8,849 nt of DNA from SURF-58 sp041305085 (GTDB lineage Archaea; Nanobdellota; Nanobdellia; Woesearchaeales; UBA9642), in the NCBI GenBank assembly GCA_041305085.1, contig JBFYMA010000019.1:1-8849 (forward strand). Direction: 5' to 3'. The position numbers were made by a program, and so were the translations under genes. A model generated the notes under the pieces. The model did not search any database. It worked only from the letters and a program-made list of their open reading frames with translations, and was not told where the DNA came from. Shown in pieces: positions 3,904 through 8,849 of the stretch (within the stretch, counting starts at the first letter, position 1; every line of letters begins with the position of its first letter).

Positions 3904-5400
3904 ATGCTGCCGCAAAAAAAAGCCAACTCGATTGTCAAAAACTATTTTGCAGAAAATAGCTTTGTCCAGGCAGATATAGAGTCGTTTAACCATTTTGTGG
4001 ATCAAGAGTTGCAAAAAATTGTTGTTGAGAACAATGATATAGAGCCAACAATCATTCCAAGCAATATTGATGACTTCAAGATAAAGTTTGACAACATATC
4101 TGTTGGAAAGCCTGAAATCACAGAGGCAGACGGCTCAAAAAGGCAGATTTATCCTGTGGAGGCAAGGATAAGAAAAATATCCTATTCTGCTCCAATATTT
4201 ATAGAGGTTTCAGCCCATATCAATGGAGTGCAGAGAGAATCCTTTAAGACCCAGATTGGAAGCCTCCCAATAATGCTGAAATCAAAATACTGCCACCTTC
4301 ACGGATTGAAAAAAGATGAGCTTATTGCAAAAGGAGAGGACCTGAGAGATCCTGGAGGATACTTTATAATCAATGGAACTGAAAAAGCCCTTGTAAAAGT
4401 GGAAGACCTTGCTCCAAACCAGCTTATGGTTGAAAAGACCAATACAGGAATAAGCGAGTACCAGGGAAGGATTTTTTCAGAAAAAGGCTCCTACAAGATT
4501 CCCCACAACTTTGAAAAGCTGAAAGATGAGATATTTTATCTGAGCTTTACGCGTGTTAAAAGGATTCCTATAATAGCAATAATAAAAGCCCTTGGAATAG
4601 TAAAGGATGAGGAAATAATGCAGAATATAGGGCTCAAAGACAGCTCAGAAGTCTTTATTAACCTTTACGAATTTGTAGATATCAAGACAGAAGAGGATGC
4701 AGTTGACTTTGTTGCAAAAAAAGTAGGCATAACACAGGCCAAAGACATAAGGGTTTTGAGGATGAAGGAAATCCTTGACAAGTATCTTTTGCCGCACATA
4801 GGCACTGAGGAAAAGGATAGATTCTTGAAAGCAATAAACCTTTGCAAATACCTGAAGAAATTCATACTTGTATCAACAGGAGCTATTCCAGAGGATGATA
4901 AGGATCATTACATGAACAAGAGGCTGAAGATGAGCGGAGACCTTTTGGCTGACCTTTTCAGGGTAAATGTAAAAGTGCTCATAGGAGATTTGCTTTACAA
5001 CTTCCAGAGGATTGTCAAGAGGGGAAAATTCCCAAGCATTAAGGTAATAATCAGGGACAAGCTTTTGACCCAGAGGATTTACAGCAGTATGGCCACAGGA
5101 AACTGGGTTGGCGGAAGGACAGGAATATCCCAGAGGATAGAAAGGCTGAATTTTTTGCAGACTCTTTCGCATCTTCAAAGGGTTGTGAGCCCGCTTAGCT
5201 CCAGCCAGGAAAACTTTGAGGCAAGGGCTCTGCACAGCACCCATTTAGGAAGGCTCTGCCCAAGCGAGACTCCTGAAGGAACAAACATTGGTCTGAGAAA
5301 AAACCTTGCATTGCTTGCAAGCGTAACCTCTGAGCAGCCTGAACAAAAAATTATCGACTCACTTACGCATATAGGAATGGAGCCTATACTTCAGAAATAG
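3904..5400 (+). CDS. rpoB2: RNA polymerase subunit B'' (N-terminal half of Rpo2)
   Basis: A 498-residue B'' subunit, the N-terminal half of the second-largest RNA polymerase subunit, covering protrusion, lobe and the start of the fork region. Diagnostic segments are SLPIMLKSKYCHL, DPGGYFIINGTEKALV (149-164), and near the end RALHSTHLGRLCPSETPEGTNIGL, where RLCPSETPEG (450-459) is a signature of all B subunits. The protein ends shortly after this, the usual break point in archaea with split B genes. The ATG directly follows the rpoH TAA with no gap, and GAGGGA (3893-3898) inside the rpoH end supplies a ribosome site, so the two are translationally coupled. A 106-nt AT-rich spacer separates it from rpoB', and the two reading frames differ. 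Confidence 0.97.
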   Translation: MLPQKKANSIVKNYFAENSFVQADIESFNHFVDQELQKIVVENNDIEPTIIPSNIDDFKIKFDNISVGKPEITEADGSKRQIYPVEARIRKISYSAPIFIEVSAHINGVQRESFKTQIGSLPIMLKSKYCHLHGLKKDELIAKGEDLRDPGGYFIINGTEKALVKVEDLAPNQLMVEKTNTGISEYQGRIFSEKGSYKIPHNFEKLKDEIFYLSFTRVKRIPIIAIIKALGIVKDEEIMQNIGLKDSSEVFINLYEFVDIKTEEDAVDFVAKKVGITQAKDIRVLRMKEILDKYLLPHIGTEEKDRFLKAINLCKYLKKFILVSTGAIPEDDKDHYMNKRLKMSGDLLADLFRVNVKVLIGDLLYNFQRIVKRGKFPSIKVIIRDKLLTQRIYSSMATGNWVGGRTGISQRIERLNFLQTLSHLQRVVSPLSSSQENFEARALHSTHLGRLCPSETPEGTNIGLRKNLALLASVTSEQPEQKIIDSLTHIGMEPILQK

Positions 5401-5464
5401 CATAGCACAATAATGTAGCATAGCATATGATAAAAAATGATAACAAAACAGCATATATAGCATA
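5398..5464 (+). repeat. Four TAGCATA repeats between rpoB'' and rpoB'
   Basis: TAGCATA occurs at 5398, 5416, 5421 and 5458, the first copy including the rpoB'' stop codon and the second and third overlapping. A related AGCATATA lies at 5450. The 106-nt spacer (5401-5506) is otherwise A-rich, with no Shine-Dalgarno before rpoB'; TATATA at 5454-5459 could be an internal promoter. Confidence 0.5.
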
Positions 5465-5506
5465 CTAAAAAAAGTAAAAAAGCAAAATCAACAAGAGCAA
5501 CAAAAA

Positions 5507-7342
5507 ATGGCACAGGTATTTTTGAACGGCAAAGCAGTTGGAAGCATTGAAGACCCAAAAGCATTTGTGGAAAAATTTGTTGGAGAGAGAAGGATGGGTA
5601 AAATAGCGCAGTCCCTGAACATCCTTTACGATGAAGCCACAGATTTCGTTTTTGTAGAGGGAAGCAGGGGAAGAACTGTTAGGCCGCTCATTGTGGTGGG
5701 CGAAGGAAAGCCCCTTCTAACAGAAAGGCATATTCAGCAGCTCCAGAAAAATGAGATAAGCTGGCATGACCTGTGCAAGCAGGGAGTTATAGAATATCTT
5801 GATGCATTGGAAGAGGAAAGCGCTTTTGTGGCTTTCAGCCAGGATGACCTAACCCCTGAACACACCCATATGGAGATAAGCCCGATGGTTATTATAGGGC
5901 TTACAACTAGCCTTGTTCCTTTTGGAAACTTTAACCATAGCGTAAGGCTTATGCAGGGCTCTAAAAACCAAAAGCACGCCATAGGATTTTATGCCACAAA
6001 CTTTTTCACAAGAATAGATATGGATGTGAACCTTTTGCACTATCCTCAGATTCCTCTTGTTTCAACAATCACACAGGATTTTGAGCAGTTTGAAAAGCAT
6101 CCTGCAGGGCAAAACGTGATAATTGCTGTCATGTCCTACGGCGGCTACAATATGGAAGATGCGATAATACTTAACAAGGGCTCTGTTGAAAGAGGGCTTG
6201 CAAGAAGCTCCTACTATAGGCCCATAAGCTCTGAAGAGCTTAGGTATTCAGGTGGGCTCATGGATGAAATAAGCCTTCCTGACAAGGATGTAAAAGGCTA
6301 CAGGACAGAGCATGAGTATAGGTTTTTAGAAGATGATGGGCTTATTTATCCTGAAGCCAAGGTTGAAGAAGGAGATGTAATTATAGGAAAAACAAGCCCT
6401 CCAAGATTTTTGAGCAGCTTTGACGAGTACAACCTTGCCAGCAGCTCCAGAAGAGAGGCAAGCACTGCACTGAAGCACGGAGAGCAGGGAATAATTGATA
6501 TGGTTTTCCTCACAGAAAACAGGGAGGGAAACAAATTAGTCCAGGCAAGGATCAGAGATTTGAAGATTCCTGAAATAGGGGATAAATTTACCAGCAGGCA
6601 CGGCCAGAAAGGAGTTGTGGGAATGCTTGTTCCAGAAGAGGATATTCCTTTTACAGCAAGAGGAATGAAGCCTGACCTGATATTCAGCCCGCACGGAGTT
6701 CCCACAAGGATGACAGTTTCACACCTTTTGGAAATACTGGGCGGAAAAGTTGCTGCACTTTCAGGAAGATTTGTGGATGCCACAATCTTTTCTGCAGAAT
6801 CAGAAGAAGACCTCAGAAAAGAGCTTGAAAAAATGGGTTTCAGGGAAAACGGTGCAGAGACACTTTACAACGGAATAACAGGCCAGAAATACAGGGCAAA
6901 AATATTCATGGGAAACACTTATTATCTTAGGCTTAAGCACTTGGTAAGCAACAAAATGCACTCAAGAGCAAGGGGTCCAATACAGCTTTTGACCAGGCAG
7001 CCCACAGAAGGAAGGGCAAAAGAAGGCGGATTAAGGCTTGGAGAGATGGAAAAGGACACTTTTGTGGCACACGGAGCATCGCTTTTGCTAAAGGAAAGGT
7101 TTGACGCAGACAGGACGACTGTTCCAATATGCGTAAAAAGCGGCTTGATAGGCTATTACAACGCAAAGACCAGAAAGGCAGTCTCTCCAATGTATGGGGA
7201 AGATGCAGAGCTTGTGGATGTGGAGGTAAGCTATGCTTTCAAACTGTTCCTTGACGAGTTGAGGTCTCTTGGAGTATATCCAAAGCTTTTGGTCGAGAGC
7301 AAGTTCAAGGCTTTTTCAAAAAAAGAAGAGCCAAAGCCCTAA
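5507..7342 (+). CDS. rpoB1: RNA polymerase subunit B' (C-terminal half of Rpo2), zinc ribbon degraded
   Basis: A 611-residue B' subunit, the C-terminal half of the second-largest RNA polymerase subunit, carrying the wall, hybrid-binding and anchor regions and part of the active centre. The start, MAQVFLNGKAVGSIEDP, matches B' N-termini. SYGGYNMEDAIILNKGS (210-226) holds the conserved NMEDA. DKFTSRHGQKGVVG (359-372) and PHGVPTRMT are the conserved hybrid-binding segments. The C-terminal anchor VSYAFKLFLDELRSLGVYPKL is intact. Archaeal B' normally has a zinc ribbon of two C-x-x-C pairs just before the anchor. Here the ligand positions read C542, S545, S560, Y563, so three of four cysteines are gone though spacing is kept. 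No Shine-Dalgarno is visible; the leader is A-rich. Confidence 0.97.
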   Translation: MAQVFLNGKAVGSIEDPKAFVEKFVGERRMGKIAQSLNILYDEATDFVFVEGSRGRTVRPLIVVGEGKPLLTERHIQQLQKNEISWHDLCKQGVIEYLDALEEESAFVAFSQDDLTPEHTHMEISPMVIIGLTTSLVPFGNFNHSVRLMQGSKNQKHAIGFYATNFFTRIDMDVNLLHYPQIPLVSTITQDFEQFEKHPAGQNVIIAVMSYGGYNMEDAIILNKGSVERGLARSSYYRPISSEELRYSGGLMDEISLPDKDVKGYRTEHEYRFLEDDGLIYPEAKVEEGDVIIGKTSPPRFLSSFDEYNLASSSRREASTALKHGEQGIIDMVFLTENREGNKLVQARIRDLKIPEIGDKFTSRHGQKGVVGMLVPEEDIPFTARGMKPDLIFSPHGVPTRMTVSHLLEILGGKVAALSGRFVDATIFSAESEEDLRKELEKMGFRENGAETLYNGITGQKYRAKIFMGNTYYLRLKHLVSNKMHSRARGPIQLLTRQPTEGRAKEGGLRLGEMEKDTFVAHGASLLLKERFDADRTTVPICVKSGLIGYYNAKTRKAVSPMYGEDAELVDVEVSYAFKLFLDELRSLGVYPKLLVESKFKAFSKKEEPKP

Positions 7343-7441
7343 AAAATTAATTCGAAAATAATTTCACAATAAAAATCAACTAAAAAATCAGCAGAAAATA
7401 AAGTCAATAAAAAAAACACAAAAAAATAAAAAAAGGCTAAA
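7343..7441 (+). other. A-rich spacer between rpoB' and rpoA'
   Basis: A 99-nt stretch dominated by A on the coding strand, with no ORF, hairpin or convincing Shine-Dalgarno. Like the rpoB'' to rpoB' spacer, it suggests an unstructured leader before the next start codon. Confidence 0.5.
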
Positions 7442-8849
7442 ATGAAAAGGGTTCAACACTATATTTCCGGAATAGAATTTTCCTTTTTTTCACCAAAAGT
7501 CCTTAAAGACTTGTCAGTTGCAAAAATAGTCACGCCAGAGCTTTATGATAAGGAAGGATACCCTGTTGACGGGGGACTTATGGATATAAGGCTGGGAGTT
7601 ATTGATCCTGGGCTTGTGTGCAAGACAGACGGCCAAAAGCTCAAAGACAGCCTTGGTCACTTTGGCCATATAGAGCTTGCAAGGCCTGTTCTCCACATAA
7701 AATTTATAGGTCTTATTCAGGATCTTTTGAAAAGCACATGCAGGGACTGTGCAAGGGTGCTTATCCCCCAGAACAAAATACAAAAATTTATGGATGATCT
7801 TGACAGGGTTCAGAAAGAAGGGGGAATACTGGCCAGAAGGGAAAAAGTCAAGGAAATAATCGCTTCTATAAAAACTATCAATGTCTGCCCACACTGCAAG
7901 GCAAAACAACAGAAAATCACCCTGGAAAAGCCTTCTACAATCCTTGAAAACGAGAAAAGACTTTCGCCAATAGAGATAAGGACCAGGCTGGAAAAGATTT
8001 CTGACGAGGATCTGAATGTCTTTGGAATTCATGCAAAAAGCCTGAGGCCTGAATGGACAGTCCTTACTGTGCTGTCAATACCTCCGGTAACAATGAGGCC
8101 TTCTATAACTCTGGAGAGCGGAGAAAGAAGCGAAGATGACCTTACCCATAAGCTTGGAGATATTGTAAGGATAAACCAGAGGCTTTTTGAAAACATAAAC
8201 GCAGGAGCCCCTGAAATAATTGTTGAAGACTTGTGGGATTTATTGCAATACCACATAACAACATTTTTTGATAATGAAACAGCCCAGCTTCCCCCTGCAA
8301 GGCACAGGAGCGGCCAGCCATTAAAGACTTTGACAACAAGAATAAAGAGCAAAGAGGGAAGGATAAGGCACAACCTTGTGGGAAAAAGGACAAATTTTTC
8401 TGCACGAACCGTCATCTCTCCTGACCCAAAGCTGAAAATCAATGAGGTTGGAGTCCCAAAATCAATGGCCATGAAGCTTACTATTCCTGAAAAAGTAAAC
8501 GAATGGAACAAGGCTTATCTTAAGAAATTCATAGAGCGAGGGCAAGGCAAATACCCCGGAGCCAATTACATAATAAGGCCTGATGGAAAGAGAAAAAGAA
8601 TTACTGACGAGACAAAAGAGCAGCTTATAGAGGAACTCGAGCCTGGCTTTATTGTTGAGAGGCATCTTATGGATGGTGATCTGGCACTGTTCAACAGGCA
8701 GCCAAGCCTCCACAGGATGAGCATGATGTGCCACAGGGTAAGGGTTCTTCCTGCAAATACATTGAGGCTTCACCCTGCGGTCTGCACTCCTTATAACGCA
8801 GACTTTGACGGAGATGAAATGAACCTTCACATTCCACAGACAGAAGAGG
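7442..8849 (+). CDS. rpoA1: RNA polymerase subunit A' (Rpo1N), truncated at the window end; first zinc site degraded
   Basis: The first 469 codons of the A' subunit, the N-terminal part of the largest RNA polymerase subunit with clamp and catalytic centre. The frame is open to the window edge. The start MKRVQHYISGIEFSFFSP fits A' N-termini. Conserved parts are GHFGHIELARPV (72-83), a C-x-x-C pair CRDC (100-103), a second CPHC (149-152), LKTLTTRIKSKEGRIRHNLVGKR with RTVISPDP, LFNRQPSLHRMS, and the catalytic NADFDGD with Mg-binding aspartates D454, D456 and D458. The first clamp zinc site is normally C-x2-C-x6-C-x2-H; here it reads C60, D63, S70, H73, so two of four ligands are lost. The ATG at 7442 has no strong Shine-Dalgarno. 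An A'' gene would be expected next. Confidence 0.97.
   Translation, partial: MKRVQHYISGIEFSFFSPKVLKDLSVAKIVTPELYDKEGYPVDGGLMDIRLGVIDPGLVCKTDGQKLKDSLGHFGHIELARPVLHIKFIGLIQDLLKSTCRDCARVLIPQNKIQKFMDDLDRVQKEGGILARREKVKEIIASIKTINVCPHCKAKQQKITLEKPSTILENEKRLSPIEIRTRLEKISDEDLNVFGIHAKSLRPEWTVLTVLSIPPVTMRPSITLESGERSEDDLTHKLGDIVRINQRLFENINAGAPEIIVEDLWDLLQYHITTFFDNETAQLPPARHRSGQPLKTLTTRIKSKEGRIRHNLVGKRTNFSARTVISPDPKLKINEVGVPKSMAMKLTIPEKVNEWNKAYLKKFIERGQGKYPGANYIIRPDGKRKRITDETKEQLIEELEPGFIVERHLMDGDLALFNRQPSLHRMSMMCHRVRVLPANTLRLHPAVCTPYNADFDGDEMNLHIPQTEE

Noticed and set aside
5398..5464. CRISPR-like array
   Set aside because: The repeat unit is only 7 bp, spacing is irregular (18, 5 and 37 nt) and two copies overlap.
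5400..5507. Frameshifted single rpoB gene
   Set aside because: The break is at the known B''/B' boundary, B' has a normal N-terminus, and the spacer has many stops and no B-like sequence.
4873..6783. Minus-strand frames of 82-145 codons opposite rpoB'' and rpoB'
   Set aside because: They lie opposite conserved polymerase motifs and show no starts or domains of their own.
7514..8511. Two long minus-strand frames (172 and 160 codons) opposite rpoA'
   Set aside because: They are antisense shadows of a strongly conserved A' coding frame; their protein sequences look like random reverse translation.

Overview
The window is archaeal. It carries the start of the archaeal RNA polymerase operon (rpoH, rpoB'', rpoB', rpoA') with the large B subunit split in two, tRNA genes interrupted by bulge-helix-bulge (BHB) introns and lacking an encoded CCA, TTTATAAA-type TATA boxes, and GGAGG or GTGAT Shine-Dalgarno sites. 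The split B and the H-B''-B'-A' order fit euryarchaeal or DPANN-grade archaea rather than Thermoproteota. Moderate-to-low GC, compact spacing and eroded zinc sites in the polymerase make an uncultivated DPANN-like genome my best guess, but the sequence does not prove this.

Layout. 1-173: a regulatory or intergenic stretch with two strong hairpins, a palindromic TATA box, and possibly the first 15 codons of a leftward gene running off the edge. 174-1661 (+): a secreted or membrane-anchored protein with Ig-like folds. 1658-2761 (-): a two-domain dCTP deaminase/dUTPase-superfamily protein, convergent with the previous gene; both end in one shared CTAG. 2849-3080 (+): tRNA-Tyr(GTA) with three introns. 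3081-3287: a gene-free stretch with a TATA box, a hairpin and T-runs, possibly a small RNA. 3288-3379 (+): tRNA-Asp(GTC) with one intron. 3388-3583 (+): tRNA-Lys(TTT) with three introns. 3619-8849 (+): rpoH, rpoB'', rpoB' and the 5' two-thirds or so of rpoA'.

The most striking content is the tRNA cluster. Seven introns sit in three tRNA genes within about 740 bp. Two genes have three introns each: tRNA-Lys has one in each of the D, anticodon and T loops, and tRNA-Tyr has two in the T arm separated by a six-base exon. Removing them gives tRNAs of 72, 73 and 74 nt with complete stems. Such density is known mainly from Thermoproteales, so finding it beside a split-B polymerase operon is unexpected and predicts a broad-specificity splicing endonuclease.

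Second, two structural zinc sites of the polymerase are degraded at exactly the ligand positions: B' keeps one of four cysteines of its C-terminal ribbon, and A' has D and S in place of two cysteines of its first site, while the second A' site (CRDC/CPHC) is intact.
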